This document shows positions 53,407 to 63,521 of a stretch of 64,000 nucleotides of DNA, piece after piece. Numbering within the stretch: the first letter of the stretch is position 1; every line of letters begins with the position of its first letter. The stretch is from JAKANT01 sp035502095 (GTDB taxonomy: Bacteria > Pseudomonadota > Gammaproteobacteria > Burkholderiales > Burkholderiaceae_F), in assembly GCA_035502095.1 (NCBI GenBank), contig DATJUX010000003.1, positions 62,001 to 126,000 of the forward strand, in the 5' to 3' direction. A program made the translations under genes and the position numbers. Below the pieces are notes generated by a model. The model was not told where the DNA came from, made no database searches, and saw only the letters and a list, made by a program, of their open reading frames with translations.

Positions 53407-53643
53407 TCAGCGTCGCTTCAGGTAGTGAATGAATTCGCGTTCGACGGTGTGTTGCGCGAGCAGCTGGTTGCCGGTCTGCCTGGCAAAGGCCTGGAAGTCG
53501 CGCACCGACCCGGGATCCGTCGCGACGATCTTGAGCACCTGGCCGCTCGCCATGTCGGCGAGCGCCTTCTTCGCGCGCAGGATCGGCAGCGGACAATTGA
53601 GTCCGCGCGTATCGATTTCCCTGTCGAAGAGCATCGCCTCCAT
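53407..53643 (-). CDS. tusA: TusA-family sulfur carrier protein
   Basis: 78 residues. The key motif NCPLPILRAKKAL carries the persulfide-forming Cys in the C-P-x-P site (DTRGLNCPLP). The rest, VLKIVATDPGSVRDFQAFAR, is typical of the SirA/TusA fold. It carries sulfur as a persulfide for tRNA thiolation or molybdenum-cofactor-related pathways. GGGAAG is located before the ATG at 53643. It lies downstream of the nudix gene. Confidence 0.92.
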   Translation of the reverse strand: MEAMLFDREIDTRGLNCPLPILRAKKALADMASGQVLKIVATDPGSVRDFQAFARQTGNQLLAQHTVEREFIHYLKRR

Positions 53644-53699
53644 GCGCGCTTCCCGGTCTTCCGCTCGAGCCGGCGGCAAGTGTAACGGCGGTCGCCGGA

Positions 53700-54233
53700 T
53701 CAGCGTGGCAGGTCGAGGAACTCGACCGCGAGGCCGCGGCCGCGCATCCAGTCGGCCAGCGCCAGTCCGGTCGCGGCGGGCCACGGGCGCAGCTTCGCGG
53801 GCTCGATCAGCCGGTAGTCGGCCAGTTCCGCGGAAAGCCGCACCTCGCCTTCGGCGAGCACGTGGAACGCGATGATCAGTTCGTTCTTGCGCGCGAAGTC
53901 GTAGACGCCGATCAGCTTCGCGGCGCGCGTGTCGAGGTTGGTCTCTTCCTTCACCTCGCGCGCGACCGCCGCCTGCGGCGTTTCGTCACGCTCGAGAAAG
54001 CCGGTCACGAGCGCGAACATCTTCGCGGGCCACGCGGCATTGCGCGCCAGCAGGACCCGATCCTGGTACTCGATCACCGCCGCGACCACCGGCGCCGGAT
54101 TGTCCCAATGGACCCAGCCGCACGCCGGACAGACGCTGCGTTCACGCTCGGCCGCAACGCGCCGTTCGAGCTGCGTGGCGCAGAGCGGGCAGAAACGAAA
54201 TCCGGTTGTCGTCACGCCTGGTACCGCAGTCAC
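53700..54233 (-). CDS. NUDIX hydrolase with zinc ribbon
   Basis: 177 residues. An N-terminal zinc ribbon (CPLC and CPAC) precedes a NUDIX domain with the box GFLERDETPQAAVAREVKEE, which fits Gx5Ex7REUxEExGU except for Asn in the final Gly position. NudC-like zinc-ribbon NUDIX enzymes hydrolyse NADH or nucleoside diphosphate derivatives. The SQPWPFPxS motif of true NudC is absent, so the substrate is not set. The GTG start overlaps the GNAT stop (GTGA), which links it to alaS and the acetyltransferase gene. Confidence 0.88.
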   Translation of the reverse strand: MTAVPGVTTTGFRFCPLCATQLERRVAAERERSVCPACGWVHWDNPAPVVAAVIEYQDRVLLARNAAWPAKMFALVTGFLERDETPQAAVAREVKEETNLDTRAAKLIGVYDFARKNELIIAFHVLAEGEVRLSAELADYRLIEPAKLRPWPAATGLALADWMRGRGLAVEFLDLPR

Positions 54234-54763
54234 GGCGTCGCGGCCTGAGGCGCAGGCAGCCGCGGCGGGTGCGGGTGCAGGCGCGCCATGGCGAGCGAAT
54301 CGACGAATCGCCCGTCGCGCAGTGCGTACGCCCGGTGCGTGCCTTCGATCACGAAGCCGAATTTCTTGTACATCGCGATCGCGACCGCGTTCTCCGCGTA
54401 GACGGTAAGCTCGACGCGCAAGGCGCCGAGCCAATTGTCGGCGAGGTCGAGCAGGGTCGTCATCATGCGCGAACCGACGCCGCGTCCCTGCCAGTCGTCG
54501 CGCACGCTGATGCCGAGCCCCCACGCGTGCTGGCGGCGCGGATTCTTGTTGCCGTGCAAGCCGCAGCTGCCGATCACGTCGCCGTCGGCGAGCGCGACCA
54601 AGGCATAGTTCAGATCGGTGTTAGTGGTCAGGCGCTCGCGCCACTGTGTGATCGACGGATACGGGTTCTGCAATGTACCGCCCGCGGTGCCGCGCGCGCG
54701 GAACGTGAGCGCGATGCCTTCGGCATCGCCTGGCTCCGCGCGCCGGATGACGATCGCAGTCAC
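54230..54763 (-). CDS. GNAT-family N-acetyltransferase
   Basis: 177 residues. IVIRRAEPGDAEGIALTFRA at the start and the acetyl-CoA-binding WQGRGVGSRMMTTLLD (Q/RxxGxG/A) in the middle are the GNAT hallmarks; the C-terminal VELTVYAENAVAIAMYKKFG with FVIEGTHRAYALRDG resembles RimJ/RimL-like or PhnO-like members. Substrate unknown. The GTG at 54763 overlaps the alaS stop (GTGA). It lies between alaS and the nudix gene, so all three are translationally coupled. Confidence 0.88.
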   Translation of the reverse strand: MTAIVIRRAEPGDAEGIALTFRARGTAGGTLQNPYPSITQWRERLTTNTDLNYALVALADGDVIGSCGLHGNKNPRRQHAWGLGISVRDDWQGRGVGSRMMTTLLDLADNWLGALRVELTVYAENAVAIAMYKKFGFVIEGTHRAYALRDGRFVDSLAMARLHPHPPRLPAPQAATP

Positions 54764-57387
54764 AGCCGCTCTTCGACCCAGCCCTTCACGCCTGCCAGTG
54801 CGCGGGGCAGCGCGGCCGCATCGGTGCCGCCGGCCATTGCCATGTCGGGACGCCCGCCGCCCTTGCCGCCGATCTGCTGCGCGACGAAGTTGACCAGCTC
54901 TCCGGCCTTGACCCTCGCCGTCGCGTCGGCGGTGACGCCGGCGGCGAGCTGTACCTTGTCGCCGTCGACCGCCGCCAGCACGATGGCCGCGCTCTTGAGC
55001 TTGTTCTTCAGCTGGTCGAGCGTTTCGCGCAGCACCTTGGCATCGGCGCCGTCGAGCGTCGCCGCCAGCACCTTCAAGCCGCCCTTGGTCGACTGCGCCT
55101 GCGCGATCAGCTCGTCGCCCTGGCTCGACGCGAGCTTGCCCTTCACGCGCGCAAGTTCCCGCTCGAGCGCCTTGACGTTGTCCATGATCTGGGCGATCCT
55201 GCCCGTGACCTCCGCCGCCGGCGCCTTCACCACGGTAGCGATCTCGCCGAGCTTCGCATCGAGCGACTGCACGTACGCGAGCGCATTGTCGCCGGTCACC
55301 GCCTCGACGCGGCGGATTCCGGCCGCGACCCCGCCCTCCGCGAGTATCTTGAAAAGGCCGATGTCGCCGGTGCGGGCCACGTGCGTGCCGCCGCACAGCT
55401 CGCGCGACGTGCCGATGTCGAGCACCCGCACCTCGTCGCCGTATTTTTCGCCGAACAGCGCGACCGCGCCGCCGCGCACCGCGTCGTCGAAGCCCATGAT
55501 GCGCGCCTGCGTCTGCTCGTTGGCGAGGATCTCGCGGTTGACGAGCGTCTCCACCCGGCGGACCTGCTGCGGCGTCATCGGCGCGTCGTGGCTGAAGTCG
55601 AAACGCGTCTTGTCCGCGTCGACCAGCGAGCCCTTCTGCTGCACGTGCGGGCCCAGTACCTCGCGCAACGCCTTGTGCATCAGGTGCGTCGCCGAATGGT
55701 TGCGCATCGTGCGCGCGCGCCGCTCGCCGTCCACCTGCGCCCGCACCTTGTCGCCGATGCGCAGGGCGCCGGTCTTCAGCACGCCCTGGTGGCCGAATAC
55801 GTCGGGCTGGATCTTCTGCGTGTCCTGCACGTCGAAGGTTCCGCGCGAACCGACCAACTGGCCGGCGTCGCCGACCTGACCGCCGGACTCGGCATAGAAC
55901 GGCGTCGTGTCGAGCACGACGAGGCCCGCGGTGCCTGCGCTGATTTCGTGGACCGCCGCGCCACCAACGTACAAGGCGGCGACCTTGGCTTCTGCCTTCA
56001 GATGCTCGTAACCGACGAAGCGCGTCTTGTCGCCGGCGTATTCGACGCCGGCGGCGCTCTTGAACTTGCCCGCCGCGCGCGCCTGCTCGCGCTGGCGCTC
56101 CATCGCTCGCTCGAACCCGGCCATGTCGACCGCGATGCCGCGCTCGCGGCAGATATCGGCGGTGAGATCGACCGGAAAGCCGTACGTGTCGTAGAGCAGG
56201 AACACGGTCTCGCCGTCGAGCATGCGCGCATCGCCGCTCATGCGCTGGCCGAGCGCGCCATCGAGGATCTTCATGCCGTGCTCGAGCGTCTCGCCGAAGC
56301 GCTCTTCCTCCTGGCCGAGCACGCTCTCGATGCGCGCCCGCTGCTCGCGCAATTCCGGATAGGCGGCACCCATCTCCGCCACCAGGTCGGGCACGAGGCG
56401 ATAGAAGAACGGCTGCGTCTGGCCGAGCTTGTAGCCGTGGCGCAGCGCGCGCCGCACGATCCGCCGCAGCACGTAACCGCGCCCTTCGTTGCCCGGAATC
56501 ACGCCGTCGGCGATCAGGAAGCTGCATGCGCGGATGTGATCGGCGATGACCTTGAGCGACGGGTCGGCGAGATCGTTGACCCTGGTCTCGCGCGCGGCGG
56601 CGCGGATCAGGTTCTGGAACAGGTCGATCTCGTAGTTCGAATGCTTGTGCTGAAGCACCGCCGCGAGCCGCTCGAGTCCCATGCCCGTGTCGACGCACGG
56701 CTTCGGCAGCGGCGTCAGCTTGCCGGCTTCATCGCGATCGAACTGCATGAACACGAGGTTCCAGATCTCGATGTACCGGTCGCCGTCCGCATCGGGCGAA
56801 CCCGGCGGGCCGCCCTGGACGCCCGGACCGTGGTCGTAGAAGATCTCGCTGCACGGGCCGCATGGACCGGTGTCGGCCATCTGCCAGAAGTTGTCGGACA
56901 CGTATTTCGGCTGGCCGGGCTTGTCGCCGATGCGGATGCAGCGTTCGGCCGGCATGCCGATCTCGCGCGTCCAGATTTCGTACGCCTCGTCGTCGTCGAT
57001 GTAGACGGTGGTCCAGAGCTTCTGCGCCGGCAGCTTGTAGACGCGCGTGAGCAGGTCCCAGGCGTAGCGGATCGCCTCACGCTTGAAGTAGTCGCCGAAG
57101 CTGAAGTTGCCCAGCATTTCGAAGAACGTGTGATGGCGCGCCGTGTAGCCGACGTTCTCCAGGTCGTTGTGCTTGCCGCCGGCGCGCAGCGACTTCTGCG
57201 CGGTGGTGGCGCGCTTGTAAGGGCGCTGCTCGCGGCCGGTGAAGACATCCTTGAACTGCACCATGCCCGAATTCACGAACAGCAGGGTCGGGTCGTTGGC
57301 CGGCACCAGGCTCGAGGCACGCACGATCGTGTGGCCGTTCGACTCGAAGAAGCGGAGGAATTCGTCGCGGATCTGAGCGCTTTTCAT
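54760..57387 (-). CDS. alaS: alanyl-tRNA synthetase
   Basis: 875 residues, normal length. The N-terminal class II catalytic domain begins EFLRFFESNGHTIVRASSLV and FVNSGMVQFKDVFTG. The editing domain has HSATHLMHKALREVLG with the zinc-binding HxxxH and CGGTHV; the C-Ala region includes VDGDKVQLAAGVTADATARV and GKGGGRPDMAMAGG. It charges tRNA-Ala and deacylates mischarged Ser and Gly. The ATG at 57387 (MKSAQIRDEF) is right at the domain start; upstream bases are repeat DNA. It heads a four- or five-gene run with GNAT, nudix, tusA and the small membrane protein. Confidence 0.96.
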   Translation of the reverse strand: MKSAQIRDEFLRFFESNGHTIVRASSLVPANDPTLLFVNSGMVQFKDVFTGREQRPYKRATTAQKSLRAGGKHNDLENVGYTARHHTFFEMLGNFSFGDYFKREAIRYAWDLLTRVYKLPAQKLWTTVYIDDDEAYEIWTREIGMPAERCIRIGDKPGQPKYVSDNFWQMADTGPCGPCSEIFYDHGPGVQGGPPGSPDADGDRYIEIWNLVFMQFDRDEAGKLTPLPKPCVDTGMGLERLAAVLQHKHSNYEIDLFQNLIRAAARETRVNDLADPSLKVIADHIRACSFLIADGVIPGNEGRGYVLRRIVRRALRHGYKLGQTQPFFYRLVPDLVAEMGAAYPELREQRARIESVLGQEEERFGETLEHGMKILDGALGQRMSGDARMLDGETVFLLYDTYGFPVDLTADICRERGIAVDMAGFERAMERQREQARAAGKFKSAAGVEYAGDKTRFVGYEHLKAEAKVAALYVGGAAVHEISAGTAGLVVLDTTPFYAESGGQVGDAGQLVGSRGTFDVQDTQKIQPDVFGHQGVLKTGALRIGDKVRAQVDGERRARTMRNHSATHLMHKALREVLGPHVQQKGSLVDADKTRFDFSHDAPMTPQQVRRVETLVNREILANEQTQARIMGFDDAVRGGAVALFGEKYGDEVRVLDIGTSRELCGGTHVARTGDIGLFKILAEGGVAAGIRRVEAVTGDNALAYVQSLDAKLGEIATVVKAPAAEVTGRIAQIMDNVKALERELARVKGKLASSQGDELIAQAQSTKGGLKVLAATLDGADAKVLRETLDQLKNKLKSAAIVLAAVDGDKVQLAAGVTADATARVKAGELVNFVAQQIGGKGGGRPDMAMAGGTDAAALPRALAGVKGWVEERL

Positions 57388-57479
57388 TGCGATCGACGGC
57401 GGTGCGCGCGCTGGAAGTAAGACTCGTTTCGATGATAGCAAGCAGACTCCGGGCGACTCCGCGCGGTGTGCGCGGCGAG

Positions 57480-57610
57480 AAGGAACCCGACGCGGATTGC
57501 GCTCGAAGGCCGCGACTCCTCGCATGCGGCTCGGAGGGCCGGAAAGCAGGCGCGGATTGCGCGGATCAAGAAATGATTGTGCTAGCCGCGGTCATGCGCG
57601 CAAATTCGCG
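57480..57610. repeat. intergenic repeats upstream of alaS, copy G
   Basis: GACGCGGATTGCGCTCGAAG, GACTCCTCGCATGCGGCTCG and GCGCGGATTGCGCGGATCAA are related to both repeat types seen near 9.6 and 52.8 kb. It fills most of the 240-bp gap between alaS and the membrane-protein gene, so promoter elements for alaS must be nearer to the gene or inside the repeat. Confidence 0.55.
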
Positions 57611-57627
57611 TCAACGGCCTCTTCTTC

Positions 57628-58383
57628 CTAGCGGTGGCAGATCGACGCGACCGCGGCGATTGCCGGATGCCGCGCGCCGGCCACGCGCGCGAGGTGCGCG
57701 AAGCCCGAAATACCGAAGACGACGATCATTGCTCCGGCGAGGGGCCGCAGCCATGCTCTCGCTCCGGCGAGTGCGCCGCCGGCTGTCATCGCACCCCCGC
57801 GACCGACGCGCACGAAGGCGACGTCGAGCGCGAGCATCGCCGGCAGCGTGCCGGCGCCAAATGCCGCCATGACGGCGGCGCCGCCGGCGGCGCTGCCGCT
57901 CGTGAGCGCCAGCGGCAGCGCGGCGTAGACCATGCCGCACGGGATCCATCCCCACAACAGCCCGGCCGCGTACGCTTGCGCGCGCGTCCGCGGCGGGAAG
58001 AACCTGCGCCCGAACGGCGCGAGCACGCGCCAGAAGCGTGCGCCGAGCGGCTCGAGACGGGCCAGCCAGGCGTGCTTGCCCAGCAACGAGGCGCCGATGA
58101 CGAGCAGCATCGCGCTGCCGGCGCCGAGCAGCAGCAACTGCAACGGCAGAACGTCGCTCGCGTAGACGGCGCCACCGAGCGCGCCCGCGATCGACCCGGC
58201 GAACGCGTAGCTGGTGAGGCGGCCCGCGTGGTAACCGGTCGCCAGCGTCGCGGGGTGCACCTGCGCCGATCGCTTGAGCTGCATCGCGCCGACGAACCCG
58301 CCGCACATCCCCGCGCAATGCACGCCGCCCAGGAGCGCGAGCAGGAACGCGGCACCGAGCTGGGTCGTCAATGCATCGAGCAC
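57628..58383 (-). CDS. TauE/SafE-like (UreH/DsbD-type) membrane protein
   Basis: 251 residues with about six to seven hydrophobic helices. LLGGVHCAGMCGGFVGAMQL carries two Cys (His-Cys-x3-Cys) like those in membrane parts of the sulfite exporter/UreH-like and DsbD-type transporters; LLWGWIPCGMVYAALPLAL repeats the pattern with a further Cys. Such genes are often beside cbb3 genes and may handle copper or redox tasks. GTG at 58383 lies 17 bp after the hemN stop. Exact role not set. Confidence 0.82.
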   Translation of the reverse strand: MLDALTTQLGAAFLLALLGGVHCAGMCGGFVGAMQLKRSAQVHPATLATGYHAGRLTSYAFAGSIAGALGGAVYASDVLPLQLLLLGAGSAMLLVIGASLLGKHAWLARLEPLGARFWRVLAPFGRRFFPPRTRAQAYAAGLLWGWIPCGMVYAALPLALTSGSAAGGAAVMAAFGAGTLPAMLALDVAFVRVGRGGAMTAGGALAGARAWLRPLAGAMIVVFGISGFAHLARVAGARHPAIAAVASICHR

Positions 58384-58400
58384 GTTCGTCCTGCGCGGAT

Positions 58401-59810
58401 TCAGGCGACGCGCGAGTAGCCGCGCCGGTGACCGTCGAGCATCAGGTACCGGTCGAAGCGCATCGCGATCGCGCGCACCAGCAGCTTGCCCTGCGGCGTG
58501 ACGACGATCGTTTCGTCGTCGGCCTGCACCAAGCCTGCTTCGGCGAGATCGTCGAGCCCGCCCAGCTCGCGCCGGAAATACGCATCGAAATCGATGCCGT
58601 GCGCGCGTTCGATCGCCGCCTTGCTCACTTCGAAGTGGCACATCAGCGCCATGATCACCGCACGCCGCGTCTGGTCGTCGTCATCGAGCAGGACGCCGCG
58701 CGCCGTCGGCAGCGTTCCGCCTCGCAGGCGTTCATAGTACTCGTCGAGTTCGCGCACGTTCTGCGCGTACGTCGGCCCGACCTTGCTGATCGCCGAGACC
58801 CCGAGCCCGACCAGGTCGCAGTCCGGACGCGTGGAATACCCCTGGAAGTTGCGATGCAGGCGCCCCTGCTCCTGCGCGCGCGCCAGGTCGTCGTCGCCCT
58901 TGGCGAAGTGATCCATGCCGATGTAGCGATAGCCGCTCGCCGTCAGGCGCGCGATCGCATCGACCATGATGCCGAGCCGCTCCTGCGCCGGCGGCAGGTC
59001 GGCCGGCAGGATGCGCCGTTGCGGCTTGAAGCGTTCCGGCAGATGGGCGTACTGGTAGAGGGCGATGCGGTCCGGGTCCAGTTCGAGAACCCGGTCGAGC
59101 GTGCCCGCGAACGTGGCTCGCGACTGTTTCGGCAGGCCGTAGATGAGGTCGAGGTTTATCGAGCCGAACCCCGCGGCGCGCGCGGCTTCGAGCGTTGCGC
59201 GGGTCGTTTCGAAACCCTGCTGGCGGTTGACGGCCTTCTGCACCGCCGGATCGAAGTCCTGCACGCCGACCGACATCCGGTTGAAACCGATATCCGCGAG
59301 CACGCGCACCTTGTCGGGCGCGCACGTGCGCGGATCGACTTCGATGCTGAACTCGCGATCACCCGAGCCCGGTTCGCCCAGCGCGAAGCGCCTGCCAAGC
59401 ATCGCCATCACCTGCCGGAGTTCGCCGGCATCGAGGAACGTGGGCGTACCGCCGCCGAAATGCAGCTGCTCGACGTCGCGCGAACCGGCGAGCCGTTCGC
59501 TCACCAGATCCACCTCGGCCTCGAGCGCCCGCAGGTATTCGGCAGCCCGGCCGCGGTCCTTCGTGATCACCTTGTTGCACGCGCAGTAGTAACAGACGGT
59601 GTTGCAGAACGGCAGGTGCACGTAGAGCGAGAGCGCGCGGTCGCCGCTGCTGTCGCGCCGGGCCAGCCAGGAGCGATAAACGGCGGCATCGAACGCGTCG
59701 ACGAAACGATCCGCGGTGGGATAAGACGTATAGCGCGGCCCGACGAGGTCGAAGCGTTTCAGCACGTCGGGCGCCGGCACGACGACGCCGTCTTGCGCGA
59801 TGGTTTGCAT
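58401..59810 (-). CDS. hemN: oxygen-independent coproporphyrinogen III oxidase
   Basis: 469 residues, a radical-SAM enzyme. Cys69-x3-Cys73-x2-Cys76-x-Cys78 (FCNTVCYYCAC) provides the SAM-binding [4Fe-4S] ligands plus the extra HemN Cys; HFGGGTPTFL, EVDPRTC and SINLDLIYGLPKQS follow. It makes protoporphyrinogen IX precursors without oxygen, supporting heme for the cbb3 oxidase upstream. The ATG at 59810 is preferred over TTG 59876, since the latter lies in a FNR-like site and the family starts near here. Confidence 0.93.
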   Translation of the reverse strand: MQTIAQDGVVVPAPDVLKRFDLVGPRYTSYPTADRFVDAFDAAVYRSWLARRDSSGDRALSLYVHLPFCNTVCYYCACNKVITKDRGRAAEYLRALEAEVDLVSERLAGSRDVEQLHFGGGTPTFLDAGELRQVMAMLGRRFALGEPGSGDREFSIEVDPRTCAPDKVRVLADIGFNRMSVGVQDFDPAVQKAVNRQQGFETTRATLEAARAAGFGSINLDLIYGLPKQSRATFAGTLDRVLELDPDRIALYQYAHLPERFKPQRRILPADLPPAQERLGIMVDAIARLTASGYRYIGMDHFAKGDDDLARAQEQGRLHRNFQGYSTRPDCDLVGLGVSAISKVGPTYAQNVRELDEYYERLRGGTLPTARGVLLDDDDQTRRAVIMALMCHFEVSKAAIERAHGIDFDAYFRRELGGLDDLAEAGLVQADDETIVVTPQGKLLVRAIAMRFDRYLMLDGHRRGYSRVA

Positions 59811-59862
59811 GGCGGGTGGGGAGACCTTCGCGGCATTATTCCGCCGCGTCGGCCGGCCGGCC

Positions 59863-59876
59863 TTAACGAAGGTCAA
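59863..59876. promoter_or_regulatory. FNR-like binding site upstream of hemN
   Basis: Reads TTGACCTTCGTTAA on the minus strand: TTGAC-N4-GTTAA against the FNR consensus TTGAT-N4-ATCAA, eight of ten arm bases. It lies 53 bp before hemN and covers the last codons of the preceding small gene. It fits anaerobic control of hemN by FNR or FixK; a Crp/Fnr regulator with an E-x2-SR helix is encoded 19 kb away. Confidence 0.45.
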
Positions 59877-60226
59877 GCCCGCCCGTCAGCGGCCGGGGGC
59901 TTCACCGCCGGCGCGTCGGTCGCGGCGGTCTGCGCGGCGCGGTTCGGGCCGCCCGGCACACGGTCGCCGGCGTTCAGCCGGGAGCGATTGACTTCGAACG
60001 GCGAACGCTGCAAGAGAACGGTCATCGCGCTCGCCGCGGCCGCCATCGCCCAGAAAAAGAAGAACCCCATCGTGTAGACGGACACGCGATCGATTTCGAT
60101 CGGCACGCCGAACAGGCGCAGGTCGGAAGGATCGAAGAGGGCAAAGAACAGCAGCTCCGCCGCGGCGGCGACGAGAAAGGCGGGCCAGAGGATCCACAGC
60201 ACACGTTGCGCCAGACTGCTTTCCAT
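59873..60226 (-). CDS. small membrane protein of the cbb3 cluster
   Basis: 117 residues with two hydrophobic helices (RVLWILWPAFLVAAAAELLFF and VYTMGFFFFWAMAAAASAM), then PFEVNRSRLNAGD and a Pro/Ala tail. I do not recognise a named family. GAGGAGGTG precedes the ATG, indicating good translation. It lies 29 bp after ccoH and directly before hemN, where other species carry ccoI or ccoS. It may help in cbb3 assembly; that is inferred from position only. Confidence 0.8.
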   Translation of the reverse strand: MESSLAQRVLWILWPAFLVAAAAELLFFALFDPSDLRLFGVPIEIDRVSVYTMGFFFFWAMAAAASAMTVLLQRSPFEVNRSRLNAGDRVPGGPNRAAQTAATDAPAVKPPAADGRA

Positions 60227-60255
60227 CGCACCTCCTCGAGCGCGGTCCACGCCGC

Positions 60256-60798
60256 CTAGCGCGCGGTCGCGTGCGCCGTAAGCGGCGCGCGGCCGTCGTT
60301 GTCGCGCCAGTCCGCGTCGCCGTCGACGAGCCAGCTCGGCGACTCCGCGCTCCACTCCCGGACCCCGTGCGCCCCGGCTCCCGCCGGATCGTCGGGCCAG
60401 GTCCCCGCGAACGATGCCTCGTTCGCACTGTCCGAGCGCGGCACGCGTGCGAGCAGCAACCTGCGCTCGGCCGCGGGACGGCCCGGCACCACGAGGCGCA
60501 GCTGCACCGTCGCATCGGGCGGTAGCGGCTGCTCGCCATTCACCCGCAGGACGACACGGTCGTTGGCGCGCAATCCATCCGCGACGAGCTCGAGCTTGAG
60601 TCCGAGCTGCGCCGCGCGTTCGTACCGCGCGAGTTCGGCGTTGATCTCCAGGCCGCGCCGGTAGTAGTCGGCCTCGACCGGCTCGTCGCCCGACCGCACC
60701 GCCAGCACGGCGCTCGCGATGGATGCGACGACGGCCGCGGCGGGCAGCGAGATCACGAACCAGGGCCATGGTTGTCGATACCAGGGTACGGTGTCCAT
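60256..60798 (-). CDS. ccoH: cbb3 oxidase maturation protein CcoH/FixH
   Basis: 180 residues. One membrane helix near residues 13-34 (WFVISLPAAAVVASIASAVL), a periplasmic domain with VEADYYRRGLEINAELARYE, the FixH family signature, then LPPDATVQLRLVVPGRPAAE and SWLVDGDADWR near the end. CcoH assists assembly of the cbb3 complex and contacts CcoN. AGGAGC precedes the ATG at 60798. It follows ccoG directly, as in fixGHIS. Confidence 0.88.
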   Translation of the reverse strand: MDTVPWYRQPWPWFVISLPAAAVVASIASAVLAVRSGDEPVEADYYRRGLEINAELARYERAAQLGLKLELVADGLRANDRVVLRVNGEQPLPPDATVQLRLVVPGRPAAERRLLLARVPRSDSANEASFAGTWPDDPAGAGAHGVREWSAESPSWLVDGDADWRDNDGRAPLTAHATAR

Positions 60799-60826
60799 GC
60801 CGGTTGCTCCTAGCGATTCGAGACAG

Positions 60827-62344
<1,518 letters not shown>

Positions 62345-62383
62345 GTGCGACTGCCAAGCCACGGGGCCGGTCAGGCCCGGCCC

Positions 62384-63340
62384 CTATTTCCCCGCGGGCG
62401 CGGATGCAGAGGCGGGTGCGGCCGCGTCGCCCGCGTGCGTGAGCGAATAAACATACGCGGCCACGAGGTGGATCTGCGCCTCCGACAGCACGCCCTTCCA
62501 CGCCGGCATCACGCCCTGCCGCCCCTTGGTGATGGTTTCGGTGATGGTAGCGACGGAACCCCCGTAGAGCCAGATCTTGCGGGTCAGGTCGGGCGCACCG
62601 AGCTGCTGGTTGCCCTTGCCATCGGGCCCGTGGCAGGCGGCGCAGGCGACGAACTTCGCCTTGCCCCGCACGGCGCGCACCGAGTCGTGGGCCGAGTCCG
62701 AAAGCGACAGTACATAGTGGGCGACGTCGGTGACGTCGTCGGGGCCGCCCACGGCGGCCGCCATCGGCGGCATCATCCCGTGCCGTCCTTCGGTGATCGA
62801 GGTCTCGATCTGATCCGGCTCGCCCCCGTGGAGCCACCTGCCGCCGGCAAGGTTCGGAAAGCCCTTTGAGCCGCGCGCGTCCGATCCGTGGCAGGGCGCG
62901 CAGTTGTTGAGGAAGATGCGCTCGCCCATCTCGCGTCCGCGCGGGTCGGCCGCCACGGCGGGAATCGGTTTCTGCAGGAAAGCCGCGTAAACAGGGCCGT
63001 AGACCGCCTCGGCCCGCTTGATCTCGTCGCTGTGCTGCTTGGCCGAGGTCCAGTTCAACGTGCCCTTGTACTGACTGCCGAGACCCGGGAAGAGGATCAG
63101 GTAGACGAGTGCAAAGAAGATGGTCGCGTAGAACAGGATGATCCACCAGCGCGGCATCGGGTTGTGGTACTCGCGCAGGTCGACGTCCCATACGTGCCCG
63201 GTCGTGTCGGGCTCGCCGCTCGGCCCGACCTTGACGCGGCGCTTGCTCTGCGACTTGAGGAAGACGGCGCAGCCGACGATAGAAAGCAGCGCCAGGATGG
63301 CGACGTAGTAGTCCCAGAACGTGCTGTAGAAGTCGCTCAT
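62384..63340 (-). CDS. ccoP: cbb3-type cytochrome c oxidase subunit III (CcoP)
   Basis: 318 residues. Two N-terminal membrane segments (about 11-28 and 66-84, YYVAILALLSIVGCAVFL, IILFYATIFFALVYLIL). The Asp/Asn-rich linker has YHNPMPRWW, typical of CcoP. Two c-heme domains: C147-A-P-C150-H151 and C233-A-A-C236-H237, with axial Met in HGMMPPM and QGVMPAW. It takes electrons from the bc1/cyt c pool to CcoO. ATG 63340 overlaps the ccoQ stop (ATGA), with GGAGGCGGGC in front. Confidence 0.95.
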   Translation of the reverse strand: MSDFYSTFWDYYVAILALLSIVGCAVFLKSQSKRRVKVGPSGEPDTTGHVWDVDLREYHNPMPRWWIILFYATIFFALVYLILFPGLGSQYKGTLNWTSAKQHSDEIKRAEAVYGPVYAAFLQKPIPAVAADPRGREMGERIFLNNCAPCHGSDARGSKGFPNLAGGRWLHGGEPDQIETSITEGRHGMMPPMAAAVGGPDDVTDVAHYVLSLSDSAHDSVRAVRGKAKFVACAACHGPDGKGNQQLGAPDLTRKIWLYGGSVATITETITKGRQGVMPAWKGVLSEAQIHLVAAYVYSLTHAGDAAAPASASAPAGK

Positions 63341-63510
63341 GCCCGCCTCCGGTCCGGCGTCTGCGGCCCGCTGACGGTATCGGCGAACGGCAACTGTTCG
63401 GCCACGGCCCACTCCTTCTGCGAACGGCGCCGATACGCGTACCAGACGATGCCGAGGAAGCAGACGAACGCGAGCACGGTGCTCAGGATGCGCAACAGGG
63501 TGATGTCCAT
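63337..63510 (-). CDS. ccoQ: cbb3 oxidase small subunit CcoQ
   Basis: 57 residues. One membrane helix (LLRILSTVLAFVCFLGIVWY) with a short cytoplasmic tail rich in Arg and Lys; YAYRRRSQKEW after the helix is the usual CcoQ pattern. It stabilises the complex under oxygen. AAGGGG lies before the ATG. It is located between ccoO and ccoP, overlapping ccoP by 4 bp, the standard ccoNOQP order. Confidence 0.92.
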   Translation of the reverse strand: MDITLLRILSTVLAFVCFLGIVWYAYRRRSQKEWAVAEQLPFADTVSGPQTPDRRRA

Positions 63511-63521
63511 GGTCGTCCCCT

